Numbered from the stretch's first letter, positions 1-6,813 are shown. The stretch is 19,594 nucleotides of DNA from Nitrosopumilales archaeon CG_4_9_14_0_2_um_filter_34_16 (GCA_002788515.1 PFRJ01000125.1:1-19594), one strand, 5' to 3'. Made by a program: numbers and translations. Notes: generated from the sequence alone by a model not told the origin.

Positions 1-498
1 TTCGTCTGTGGATTCTTTTGGTAGTGAGCCTCTAGGACTTGAGAACGATTCTTCTATTGGTTCTGATTTAGTCTCTAATTCTTGGATTAGTTTTTCTAAT
101 TGCTCTAATCTAGCCAATTGTTCAGATGTAGCTTCCTCTGTCTCTTCTAGTGGTTTGGGTGCAAGATCTAATTCTTGAGGAAGTTCAGATTTCACAACCA
201 AGTATTCTGGTATGTCACCTAAATAATCAAATGCCACTTTATTTCCATCTACACGAAGATATGGATTACCAGAAATAGAAAAAGATCGGATTTGATGTCC
301 TTTTTTCCAGGAATTTTTTCCACTGTAAATGGTAATGTAAAATAAACCATTTTTGATATCAGATGCAATAGTTAAACGATCTACAGGTTTGCCAACAGTA
401 ATTCCATTATCGGTATCTTGATGTCTAATAGCAACATAAATCAAATTTTCATGATCATAACTTACTTTAGAAATTAAATAATCTGCCCATTTGGTCAC
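1..498 (-). CDS. Hypothetical protein, 3' end outside window
   Basis: The minus strand is open from about 546 (in-frame stop TAA) to the left edge, so the C-terminus is missing. I do not recognise the family. The visible part starts with alternating strand-like segments (NHYFLVTKWADYLISK), has aromatic and charged residues through the middle, then a Pro/Glu-rich linker and a short coiled-coil-like Leu/Glu stretch (QLARLEQLEKLIQELE) just before the edge. The only standard start is GTG at 498. The frame remains coding-like upstream to 540 (KIAYLVET), where only an ATT codon could start; see findings. It is divergent from the gene at 711. No signal peptide is visible. Existence fairly sure, function unknown. 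Confidence 0.6.
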   Translation of the reverse strand, partial: MTKWADYLISKVSYDHENLIYVAIRHQDTDNGITVGKPVDRLTIASDIKNGLFYITIYSGKNSWKKGHQIRSFSISGNPYLRVDGNKVAFDYLGDIPEYLVVKSELPQELDLAPKPLEETEEATSEQLARLEQLEKLIQELETKSEPIEESFSSPRGSLPKESTDE

Positions 499-678
499 TA
501 AAAAATAGTGATTAGTTTCTACTAAATAAGCGATCTTAATTGTGACGTCTTATTGTTTTATTTTTTCAAAAGTTCATCATAATAATTCATCAGAAGATCT
601 AAGATAGTGCGATAGTAAAGAAATCAAATTTATGAGTGTTTCATTACAAGACATACAACAGTCAGGCTCAAAAAATAA

Positions 679-688
679 GATTATAATT
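679..688 (+). promoter_or_regulatory. Putative TATA box for the gene at 711
   Basis: The sequence GATTATAATT is centred about 27 nt upstream of the ATG at 711, the spacing expected for a leaderless archaeal transcript. It favours ATG 711 over the TTG at 687, which lies inside the box. Inferred from spacing and composition only. Confidence 0.4.
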
Positions 689-710
689 GGCACTATATCA
701 ATACCAACAA

Positions 711-1091
711 ATGGAGATTTCTATTGAACCATGGAAAAAATTAATCATTCATGAGGTAATTGAATATAGATTTGAGGATTGGGTAAAACAAATAGCTTTT
801 AGCACACGATCATCAGGAGGTGGTATTCCAACTATGCAGTGGACAAATGGAATAGTTTTTTCTCCAGCAAATTTTCCAACAACAAATTCTACTGTTGAGG
901 AACAACTGAAAGGCATTCTACATTGGTCATCAGTGTCATTTGCAATTAAAGAAAAATTTGAGAAACAAATTGTCAAGGAAAATGCTACAATAAATTTAGT
1001 GGATGTAAGTGTAAATGAAATTTTTAAAGAATTAGCTACTAGTTTAAGATCTCAATCAAAATATACCAATTTAGAATCTAATAAAACTTAA
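711..1091 (+). CDS. Hypothetical protein, first gene of a two-gene unit
   Basis: This encodes about 126 residues from ATG 711; an in-frame TTG at 687 is less likely because it overlaps the apparent TATA box. I do not recognise the family. The protein appears soluble, with a mixed alpha/beta look: an N-terminal segment EISIEPWKKLIIHEV, a Ser/Gly-rich turn (SSGGGIP), a Trp-containing central part and an amphipathic C-terminal helix. There is no signal peptide or membrane segment. Its TAA stop overlaps the ATG of the next gene by one base (TAATG), so the two are very likely co-translated and functionally linked. Confidence 0.6.
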   Translation: MEISIEPWKKLIIHEVIEYRFEDWVKQIAFSTRSSGGGIPTMQWTNGIVFSPANFPTTNSTVEEQLKGILHWSSVSFAIKEKFEKQIVKENATINLVDVSVNEIFKELATSLRSQSKYTNLESNKT

Positions 1092-1774
1092 TGAATATTG
1101 AAGAAATAATAAAAAAACTCGAAATTTCCTTAAAACAGATTAAACAGTATGAACCTGATCCATATTACGTAAATTATTTTTTTAATCAATTTGTCAATGA
1201 AAGAAATAACATAATTTCAGGAATTTTTGAAGAAGCTAATAGAGATTTTGGGTTATTTGTAATAGGGCAAATTACTGAAAAAAACTTTCATGAGAAAGCA
1301 AAATTGAAGAAAGATGAAAATGCCATAAGATTTTCAGAGTGGTTTAAAGAAACATTCATCGAAGAGCACAAAAGTCCGTATCCAAATTTTATGAACAGTA
1401 TTGATAACTTTAGAAACAAATTTGGAAAATTACCTGAAATTAAAATTATGATTAGAGCATCAAATAGATACAAAGATGATATTAGTCAACAAATCAAAGT
1501 TAGTTTGAGTCAAGAGAAAATACGGTCTAAAGAAGAATTAAAAATTGAAATTAAAAGACAGATGCCCATATTTTTAGAGATCATCAATCATAAAAGACAT
1601 GAAAATAATGAGCCTAAAGTTGAAGAAGATAATATTGTTGCTGCAACATTTCTAGATGTTGAAAATCATGAGAATATTGAAATTCTCTATGCTGCAGAAA
1701 TTTACATTCCAGTAATGAAAAGATTGGTTGAAGAATCAAGGGGAAAAATTAAAGAATTAACACAGCGGAAATAA
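1091..1774 (+). CDS. Hypothetical helical protein, second gene of the unit
   Basis: This encodes 227 residues, starting at the ATG inside the TAATG overlap with the upstream gene. I do not recognise the family. The sequence is rich in Lys, Glu, Ile and Asn and looks mostly helical, with long charged segments (residues about 120-170) and a C-terminal helix rich in Glu and Lys. No Cys clusters, nucleotide-binding loops, membrane spans or secretion signal are seen. It converges on the tandem-repeat gene on the other strand. Its partner and tight overlap are the only functional clue. Confidence 0.6.
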   Translation: MNIEEIIKKLEISLKQIKQYEPDPYYVNYFFNQFVNERNNIISGIFEEANRDFGLFVIGQITEKNFHEKAKLKKDENAIRFSEWFKETFIEEHKSPYPNFMNSIDNFRNKFGKLPEIKIMIRASNRYKDDISQQIKVSLSQEKIRSKEELKIEIKRQMPIFLEIINHKRHENNEPKVEEDNIVAATFLDVENHENIEILYAAEIYIPVMKRLVEESRGKIKELTQRK

Positions 1775-1868
1775 CACGTTCTAAGAAATGCTTGTTTTAT
1801 TAGATATGTCATATGTTAATCTCAAACTATAAAGTACAAAAAAGAAAAGACTGGTCTCAATTAATTAT

Positions 1869-2282
1869 TTAATGTGATTTTGGCCACATTGAAGTCCAAG
1901 TTTCAGCAAATTTTTTCATCATTTCACCATAAGCGTTCATTTGTTCTAATCCAGATGAACTGAGTGCTTTTTGCCAATTTTCAGTAAATTGTTTGAATGC
2001 AGATGTGCTATTATCACTGATAGCTTTTTGCCAATTTTCTCCAAATTCCTTGAATGCACTAATTCCTACTTCGTTGAGAGCTTTTTGCCAATTTTCTCCA
2101 AATAACTTCATTGTTTCAGTACTAGATTCAACAGCTGCTTTGTCCCAAACTTCATTGAATTTTGATTGCATATCATTACTTGCAGTTTGGATTTGTTCAA
2201 AAAGAGATTTCCAATTTTCAAGTGATCTGGTATATTCTTGCCATAATGAATCCCATTCAGTATTTTTTTCTTGGTCAGACAT
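1869..2282 (-). CDS. Trp-rich 19-residue tandem-repeat protein, phasin-like
   Basis: A 137-residue helical, cytosolic-looking protein. Trp46, Trp65, Trp84 and Trp103 are spaced exactly 19 residues apart, inside copies of the motif FGENWQKA; a degenerate fifth unit ends near residue 122. The N-terminal 45 residues are helical with further Trp residues, and the C-terminus is also Trp-rich (ETWTSMWPK). Phasins and PhaE-type polyester-synthase partners are similarly small, helical and aromatic-rich, and ammonia-oxidising archaea are known to carry PhaC/PhaE genes, so a granule or acyl-surface role is possible but is inference. It lies 51 nt after an acyl-CoA thioesterase gene. ATG start at 2282. 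Confidence 0.65.
   Translation of the reverse strand: MSDQEKNTEWDSLWQEYTRSLENWKSLFEQIQTASNDMQSKFNEVWDKAAVESSTETMKLFGENWQKALNEVGISAFKEFGENWQKAISDNSTSAFKQFTENWQKALSSSGLEQMNAYGEMMKKFAETWTSMWPKSH
1917..2147 (-). repeat. 57-bp in-frame tandem repeat
   Basis: Four consecutive units of 57 bp lie inside the 1869-2282 gene. The plus-strand core TTGCCAATTTT recurs at 1971, 2028 and 2085, exactly 57 bp apart, with a diverged fourth unit. Third-position differences between copies suggest the duplication is old and the protein sequence is under selection. Confidence 0.8.
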
Positions 2283-2333
2283 TAACTAAGCATAACTTTC
2301 ATTATTCTTAAATGGATCCCTAAAAATCAGGTA

Positions 2334-2840
2334 TTATTTTAAACGATTTTGCAATCGTTTTTCCATTCTAATTTTACCCTCTTCAAATTTTATTCTATCT
2401 TCATCTGTTTTGAGAGATAATTTTGGGACATGTATGGGTTTTCCAGTCTCATCTAATGCAACAAAAGTAACAAATGCAGTTCCAGTTGTAGTTTTGATTC
2501 CAGTTACAATATCCTCAGCTTCAGCTTTGACTTCTATTTCCATAGAAGAATTATGGATATAGTTAATTCTTGCATCAAGTTTTAGGACATTTCCAACAAA
2601 AACAGGTTTTAGAAAATTGACACTATCCATACAAACAGTTACGGCATTGGATTGAGAATGTCGCTGAGCAACAATACCAGCTACCATGTCAATATGTTTT
2701 AGAATTTCACCACCAAAAACATTACCAGCAGGATTTGCGTCAGAAGGAAACATTCTGACAATTACTTCAGCATGAGATTCAGAAGGGCTTTTTTCTATAC
2801 GAGTTGGAGTCATTGTATACTCAGGTGCATCTGAATTCAT
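2334..2840 (-). CDS. Acyl-CoA thioesterase, hotdog fold (YciA/BFIT type)
   Basis: This hydrolyses acyl-CoA to free acid and CoA in the cytosol. The 168-residue protein carries the hotdog signature NVFGGEILKHIDMVAG (about residues 40-55), with the Gly-Gly turn, the long hotdog helix and the Asp typical of the acyl-CoA thioester hydrolase family. It continues into the strands VTVCMDSVNFLKPVFVGNV and the paired TAFVTFVAL strand. The length fits a single-domain enzyme that acts as an oligomer. The C-terminal 30 residues are charged and helical. It follows the UbiD-family gene by 27 nt and precedes the repeat protein by 51 nt, probably in one transcript. Substrate chain length cannot be read from sequence. 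Confidence 0.88.
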   Translation of the reverse strand: MNSDAPEYTMTPTRIEKSPSESHAEVIVRMFPSDANPAGNVFGGEILKHIDMVAGIVAQRHSQSNAVTVCMDSVNFLKPVFVGNVLKLDARINYIHNSSMEIEVKAEAEDIVTGIKTTTGTAFVTFVALDETGKPIHVPKLSLKTDEDRIKFEEGKIRMEKRLQNRLK

Positions 2841-2867
2841 CCAATTTAATCTAAACAGTTGTTTTCA

Positions 2868-4199
2868 TTATTTGAAATATTTTTTTAGGTTAATTTTATC
2901 TATTTTAGGAATTTTTGCAAGTTCGAATCCCTCTGGTCTTTTTGAAAGAGAGCGTGTTGCATCAATTCCCATTTTGGCCGTTTGCAATTTCTTTTGATCA
3001 CTAGAGGGATCAAGGCTAGATCCACGCACCTTAGAAAGAATTATCAAATCTTTATCAGCTTGAAATCGAGTTGCCATAGCATATTCTACTGCGTCTGCAC
3101 TATTGGGATCAATATCCTCATCTACAATAGTAACCTGTTTTAGAGATCTATGAGATTCAAAAGTTTTCTTGATAATTTTCTTTGGATCAGAATCTGATTT
3201 CTTTTTGATTTGTACAACAGCATGAAGCCAATTACAACCACCATTAGTCATTGAAACTTGTTTTGTTTGAGGAAATGATTTCTTCAATTCTCCATTTAAC
3301 TTAGATTCAATTGGCATGCCCATTAACAATCTATGTTCAGAATAACCAGATAATACATCATGAAAAATTGGGTTATTTCTAAAATAGAGATTTTCTAATT
3401 CAAAGACAGGCTGTTCTCTTTTATGATCATATGTTTGAAGCATTTCCACCATCCATTCAGGATGAGTTTTATCTTGAAGAATTTTTCCTTCCATAACAAT
3501 TTCAGATCCTGAAGGAACATTCAGTTTACTAAAAGGTAATTTTGCCAGAGTTAGTTTTCCACCCAAAAGTGAATTTGCTATATCAATTTCGTCTTTTCCC
3601 CAATCTGCTTGATACGCTCCAGCAATGGAAACTGCAGGATGAACACCCACAGTAATTGCGATTTTGAGATCTTCTCCGTGCTCTTTTGCATCAATAAAAC
3701 ATCTGTGAAGATGTCTACCTTCTACCATTCTAATAGAAAAATGGGTTTTATCAATAGGCATTAATCTGTGGAAAGAAGAATTTTGTTTTCCTGTTTCAGG
3801 ATTTTTAACATATGCAATAGATGATGTGATAAATGGACCAGATTCTTTTTCAAAATGAGTGACAATAGGCATAGAAAAAAGATTTTTTGACTTGTTTTCC
3901 ATGAATTTCCCTGATGAGATGATTTTTGGTTTTTTAGCTGTTTTAATTGCTGAAATAACCTTTTCGTGTATGTTAAATTCTGTTCCACCAACTGCAACCC
4001 CAAATCGCTTTCTAGTTCCAACTAAATTAGAAACTAAACGAAAGTTACTTTCTTTGATATTTTCAAACAAGACAGCATAAGAACCGTCAACCTTAGCAGT
4101 GATTCCAGCGATTTCAAATTTTGTAGAAACTTCAGTTTTCACAGTTTTAAGTTCTTGAGTCTTCATAATTTGTGAAATATAATTTCTTAAATCACTCAT
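2868..4199 (-). CDS. UbiD-family prenyl-FMN-dependent decarboxylase
   Basis: The 443-residue protein matches the UbiD family along its length: FHRLMPIDKTHFSIRM (about residues 144-159), the segment ITVGVHPAVSIAGAY, then LPFSKLNVPSGSEIVMEGKI with the conserved Glu residues, and the C-terminal half with YSEHRLLMGMP and DEDIDPNSADAVEYAMATRFQ split by turns. UbiD enzymes reversibly decarboxylate unsaturated acids using prenylated FMN and a metal ion. In archaea a UbiD homologue works as trans-anhydromevalonate phosphate decarboxylase in the modified mevalonate pathway; this gene is a candidate for that role, though ubiquinone-type or aromatic substrates cannot be excluded. Its ATG overlaps the upstream gene by 8 nt (ATGAGTGA). 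Family sure, substrate not. Confidence 0.88.
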   Translation of the reverse strand: MSDLRNYISQIMKTQELKTVKTEVSTKFEIAGITAKVDGSYAVLFENIKESNFRLVSNLVGTRKRFGVAVGGTEFNIHEKVISAIKTAKKPKIISSGKFMENKSKNLFSMPIVTHFEKESGPFITSSIAYVKNPETGKQNSSFHRLMPIDKTHFSIRMVEGRHLHRCFIDAKEHGEDLKIAITVGVHPAVSIAGAYQADWGKDEIDIANSLLGGKLTLAKLPFSKLNVPSGSEIVMEGKILQDKTHPEWMVEMLQTYDHKREQPVFELENLYFRNNPIFHDVLSGYSEHRLLMGMPIESKLNGELKKSFPQTKQVSMTNGGCNWLHAVVQIKKKSDSDPKKIIKKTFESHRSLKQVTIVDEDIDPNSADAVEYAMATRFQADKDLIILSKVRGSSLDPSSDQKKLQTAKMGIDATRSLSKRPEGFELAKIPKIDKINLKKYFK

Positions 4200-4503
4200 T
4201 CTCTATCATCTCTATAATCTCAGACATTAAGGCTTTTGCAGTATTTGGTTCCAATGGTTTTTGAATGAATGTTGAGACTAGAGCAATCCCCCTCATTCTA
4301 GTGCTGATTCGTTCAGCAATTAATTTTAAAAAAAGAGATTCTGATCTAGATGGAATGATAGTGGTTGTGATCGGAGTAGGCCCAGTTGCTAAGGAAACAA
4401 CCATTGAACCTAGTTTGTTAGAACCTTCAGTGACAGAAACAAAATACCCGTTTTCAAATTTTTGAATTTGTAAAGAAAAACTACGACTCTCCAAATTTAC
4501 CAT
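4192..4503 (-). CDS. Small protein resembling PAC3/PAC4 proteasome assembly chaperones
   Basis: About 103 residues from ATG 4503; an in-frame TTG at 4536 would add 11 residues. The order of elements resembles the PAC3/PAC4 (Pba3/Pba4) fold: an N-terminal strand (SFSLQIQKF), a hairpin (GYFVSVTEGSNKLGSMVVSL), a strand ending ITTTIIP, a long helix (SLFLKLIAERIST), a hydrophobic strand (GIALVSTFI) and a C-terminal helix (AKALMSEIIEMIE). That comparison is from memory of the human protein, not a search. It sits between a zinc-ribbon gene and the UbiD gene, overlapping the latter by 8 nt. A different small alpha/beta dimer is possible. Confidence 0.6.
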   Translation of the reverse strand: MVNLESRSFSLQIQKFENGYFVSVTEGSNKLGSMVVSLATGPTPITTTIIPSRSESLFLKLIAERISTRMRGIALVSTFIQKPLEPNTAKALMSEIIEMIENE

Positions 4504-4550
4504 TCTATGGAAAAATCCATTTGGAGAGGTCAACAAGCTATGAACGAGTC

Positions 4551-5009
4551 TTATGCTTTTATTGCTATTGATTCATTTGACTGAGAAGATATAACTTCAG
4601 TATTCTTCTTGCAATTCTTTTCATGTTTGTCTGGATAGATAAACAGTTTTTCACAGTATTTGCATGGAGTTTTTTCCTTAGTCATTGCTTTGGATTTTGT
4701 TGTTTTGGCTTTAGCAGTTTTAGCTTTTGATTTGGCTTTTGTTTTAATTTTAACTTCTTGAATTTCTGATTCAATATCAGTAGCTGCTTTAGCTTCAATA
4801 GAATCAGCCTCAACTCTAGCCCGTAATTTTGCTTTGTATTTCAAATTACGTGGTTTTGTTCTTAATCTATATCCACAACATGGACACCAAAGTCCTTCCC
4901 ATTTGATGAATATTTCACAAATTTGGCATCGACGTTGTCCAGAAGCATATCTTCCAGTGCCAACAGGCTTTTGAGCCTTGTATCTAACACAAATTCCTTT
5001 ACAAGTCAT
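4551..5009 (-). CDS. Zinc-ribbon protein with Lys/Ala-rich linker and second Cys/His finger
   Basis: 152 residues. The N-terminal 55 residues hold a zinc ribbon with ligands in CQIC and CPCC and a preceding Arg/Lys-rich segment (RYASGQRRC); this N-terminal form is common among small proteins of ammonia-oxidising archaea. Residues about 60-110 are a charged linker rich in Lys, Ala and Thr (KAKSKAKTAKAKTTKSKA). The tail has a second candidate zinc site, CKYC followed by HEKNC. The composition suggests nucleic-acid binding, but the target is unknown. A TATA box 32 nt upstream suggests a very short leader and makes this the first gene of the run down to 1869. Confidence 0.75.
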   Translation of the reverse strand: MTCKGICVRYKAQKPVGTGRYASGQRRCQICEIFIKWEGLWCPCCGYRLRTKPRNLKYKAKLRARVEADSIEAKAATDIESEIQEVKIKTKAKSKAKTAKAKTTKSKAMTKEKTPCKYCEKLFIYPDKHEKNCKKNTEVISSQSNESIAIKA

Positions 5010-5036
5010 CTTGGTATTATCATATAGAATTCATAA

Positions 5037-5045
5037 CTATATAAG
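5037..5045 (-). promoter_or_regulatory. TATA box of the zinc-ribbon operon
   Basis: CTTATATAG on the minus strand is centred about 32 nt upstream of the ATG at 5009. It fits an archaeal promoter with a leader of a few nucleotides. Confidence 0.55.
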
Positions 5046-5175
5046 CATGGATCGATTAAATTTATAAAAAATAATCATAAAACTTGTAAAAATTTCATGT
5101 TATATATCGATCAAAATTATTATTTTCAAATAAAAAGTCGAAACCTTCAATAAATATGTATAGCTGATTCCAAGA

Positions 5176-5249
5176 CATTATTTTTTGAAAAAATAACATT
5201 TACAATATTGTTGTTTGATAAATAATTTCATATTTTTCAAAAAATAATG
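5176..5249. repeat. 17-bp inverted repeat, each arm nearly palindromic
   Basis: CATTATTTTTTGAAAAA at 5176-5192 is repeated exactly as its reverse complement at 5233-5249. The first arm extends to the perfect palindrome TTATTTTTTGAAAAAATAA (5178-5196). The spacer is 40 nt. The pair could fold into a long stem in RNA or form two equal protein-binding sites in opposite orientation. Confidence 0.7.
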
Positions 5250-5381
5250 AAAATTTATGAGAAAGTCATGCTTTCATTATTACATCAATTAAAGAGAATA
5301 AAACATAGTTAATTTTTCTTAAAATTGTAAACATGATTTTGATAGAAACTTGCAAAAAATTAAATTTTAAAAAATAAATTT

Positions 5382-5951
5382 TCAACCTGTGATTGATAAA
5401 GGTAAGATGGATTGCCTGAATCCTTCTCTTTGGGAGATATATTTTGCTGAAAGCATGTCTCGTTTTCCTCTTTGATTGAAGTTTTTAATTTTCAAACTGG
5501 TTTTATGTTCATCCACAAATTCTAATTCAAACGATGAACAAAAATTCAAATTAAGCATTGTTGCAATCTGTTTAGCAATTTTCATATTTCCATTTCCGAT
5601 TTTGATGATTTTTCGTTTTGCCCGCAGACCCCCTAAAATTCCTATAATATAAGAAACCAACTCATCAATTGAAGAATGAAATGAGCTTCCAATCTCTATT
5701 CCATAATAAAATATAGACAATCCGATTCTTTGTCCTGGATCAATTCCTAAAATTAATGTCTCTTCGTCAAAATCTAGATTAAGTTTTTGCATCATCATGC
5801 CTCGAATTACGATAGGAGGTAGTTCTAAGATATCTTCATGAAGTAATAGTTTGTCATATTTTTTTGGAGCTTCCTTTCTAGTGGTAAATATAAAATAATC
5901 AGGGCAATTTAGAATTTCTTCAGGCAATATAGAATCAAAAGATAGTTTCAT
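5382..5951 (-). CDS. RNase H-fold protein of RuvC/RuvX (YqgF) type
   Basis: 189 residues from ATG 5951; a TTG three codons upstream is less likely because of promoter spacing. Three acidic positions match the RuvC/YqgF active site: Asp71 in LGIDPG on the first strand, the FVDEHKTSL block (Glu148), which resembles the DERLTT motif of YqgF proteins, and Asp165 in RGKRDMLSAKYIS, matching the last Asp followed by small residues. These folds cleave Holliday junctions or process RNA. The first 65 residues form an extra domain not found in minimal RuvX proteins. Fold fairly sure, true substrate unknown. It has its own promoter with a dyad immediately upstream. Confidence 0.7.
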   Translation of the reverse strand: MKLSFDSILPEEILNCPDYFIFTTRKEAPKKYDKLLLHEDILELPPIVIRGMMMQKLNLDFDEETLILGIDPGQRIGLSIFYYGIEIGSSFHSSIDELVSYIIGILGGLRAKRKIIKIGNGNMKIAKQIATMLNLNFCSSFELEFVDEHKTSLKIKNFNQRGKRDMLSAKYISQREGFRQSILPLSITG

Positions 5952-5970
5952 TGTCTTCAAAAAAGTTGAA

Positions 5971-5994
5971 AATCTATAGTATGGTTTACCATAC
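5971..5994 (-). promoter_or_regulatory. Promoter and overlapping dyad of the RNase H-like gene
   Basis: ACTATAGATT (minus strand, 5971-5980) is centred 25 nt from ATG 5951, fitting leaderless initiation. Directly upstream and touching it is the perfect dyad GTATGGTTTACCATAC (5979-5994; 7-bp arms, 2-nt centre). This covers the usual TFB-recognition position, so a bound regulator would compete with the basal factors. Confidence 0.5.
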
Positions 5995-6065
5995 GTAGTT
6001 GCAATTCCAATACGAGTATATTGTAAGGGATCTATATTTTATAAAACAAAATACAAGATTTAGGT

Positions 6066-6425
6066 TTATGCCTTCAAAACAGTTGACACCACATGTTTGA
6101 CTGCTTCATCAAAATTAGCATCTATTTTAGACTGAATTTCAGATAGTTTAGCATCGCCATCTTGGATAATTTTTGCAGATTCGGATGTTGCTTTATCTTT
6201 TGAAGCATTGATTAGAATTTCAGCTTCTTTTGTGGCCATCTCTCTAGTTTTTTCTAATAAAACATCGATTTCAGATAGTGCTTTCACAGATAATTGTTTT
6301 TTCATATCGCCCACCTTACTGTTAAGTGAGTCAAGATCATCTTCTAAAGCATTCAGAGATTTTATAATTCCAGTGACTTTGGATTCAGCCATGCTACTCA
6401 TTATATCCAAATTTAGGAATTCCAT
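6066..6425 (-). CDS. Coiled-coil protein, probable A-type ATPase subunit H-like
   Basis: 119 residues, nearly all predicted coiled coil by eye: heptad-like Leu/Ile with Lys and Glu (about residues 15-105), with an Ala/Ser-rich stretch (ATKEAEILINASKDKATSESA) typical of peripheral-stalk subunits, and an ending EAVKHVVSTVLKA resembling the hydrophobic C-terminus of the archaeal AhaH family. A peripheral-stalk role in A-type ATP synthase is therefore plausible, although no other ATPase genes are nearby. The first ATG (6425) is used; the internal ATG at the ninth codon (MSSMAES) is an alternative. It lies 46 nt after the NAC gene. Confidence 0.55.
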   Translation of the reverse strand: MEFLNLDIMSSMAESKVTGIIKSLNALEDDLDSLNSKVGDMKKQLSVKALSEIDVLLEKTREMATKEAEILINASKDKATSESAKIIQDGDAKLSEIQSKIDANFDEAVKHVVSTVLKA

Positions 6426-6471
6426 TACTTAAATCATTCATTTTCAGGCACAAAAACCATAAAAACTATAA

Positions 6472-6813
6472 TCATCCAGTAGTCAAAAGTAAGATAGCTC
6501 TGGCAAGATCGCCTTCAGCCTCCTCTAAAGCACTTTTTGCCTTTTCTTCATCTACACCAGCTTGTTGGCTAACTAATTGAATATCTTCATCGGAGAAAAT
6601 TGGTACCTCCAATTCTCTTTCTTCATAGCTATCCGATGTTACCGTAAAAATTGAATTGTCTTTTGCTTTCATTTCAGTAACAGAAGGTTTTGAAATAATA
6701 ATCTCTTTTTTATCCGTCTTAATTATGACTTCTTGAACATTTGTAAGTTCATTCATATCAAGACCCATTTTGTCCATCATTCTACGCATTTCACGATTCC
6801 CGCCACGCATCAT
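6472..6813 (-). CDS. nac: Archaeal nascent polypeptide-associated complex protein (NAC)
   Basis: A homodimeric ribosome-tunnel-exit chaperone that shields new polypeptides. The 113-residue protein has the family's order: a Met/Arg-rich N-terminus (MMRGGNREMRRMMDKMG), the NAC beta domain (about residues 25-75; VQEVIIKTDKKEIIISKP and IFTVTSDS), and a C-terminal UBA domain (about 76-113) with the core DIQLVSQQAGVDEEKAKSAL split over two helices, ending in ARAILLL. The length is normal. Its ATG overlaps the PUA gene stop by 4 nt (ATGA), a pairing consistent with a translation-linked operon. Confidence 0.95.
   Translation of the reverse strand: MMRGGNREMRRMMDKMGLDMNELTNVQEVIIKTDKKEIIISKPSVTEMKAKDNSIFTVTSDSYEERELEVPIFSDEDIQLVSQQAGVDEEKAKSALEEAEGDLARAILLLTTG

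Larger units (their letters stand above)
5010..5381. other. AT-rich gene-free stretch with nested inverted repeats
   Basis: No credible ORF, tRNA or rRNA is seen in these 372 bases. The right part lies downstream of the RNase H-like gene (minus strand) and the left edge holds the zinc-ribbon promoter. Inside are a perfect 19-nt palindrome (5178-5196), a 17-bp inverted pair (5176-5192 with 5233-5249, 40-nt spacer) and a 10-bp inverted pair (5243-5252 with 5272-5281). At this AT content some repeats occur by chance; roles could be transcription end, a small RNA or protein-binding sites. Confidence 0.6.

Noticed and set aside
632..727. Short plus-strand ORF (31 codons) overlapping the start of the 711 gene in another frame, possibly a leader or a frameshifted 5' end
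   Set aside because: No TATA box at the right distance, no ribosome-binding site, and the TATA box for 711 lies inside it. The peptide shows no family signal.
1993..2289. Plus-strand ORF opposite the 19-residue repeat gene
   Set aside because: Antisense shadow; the periodic Trp pattern is meaningful only on the minus strand.
2920..2935. GTTCGAATCC-like sequence that resembles a tRNA T-loop
   Set aside because: It is inside the UbiD-family coding region and no acceptor, D or anticodon stem can be formed around it.
3761..4021. Minus-strand ORF in another frame within the UbiD gene
   Set aside because: It lies wholly inside a well-conserved enzyme gene and its Leu/Lys/Gln-rich translation has no domain signal.
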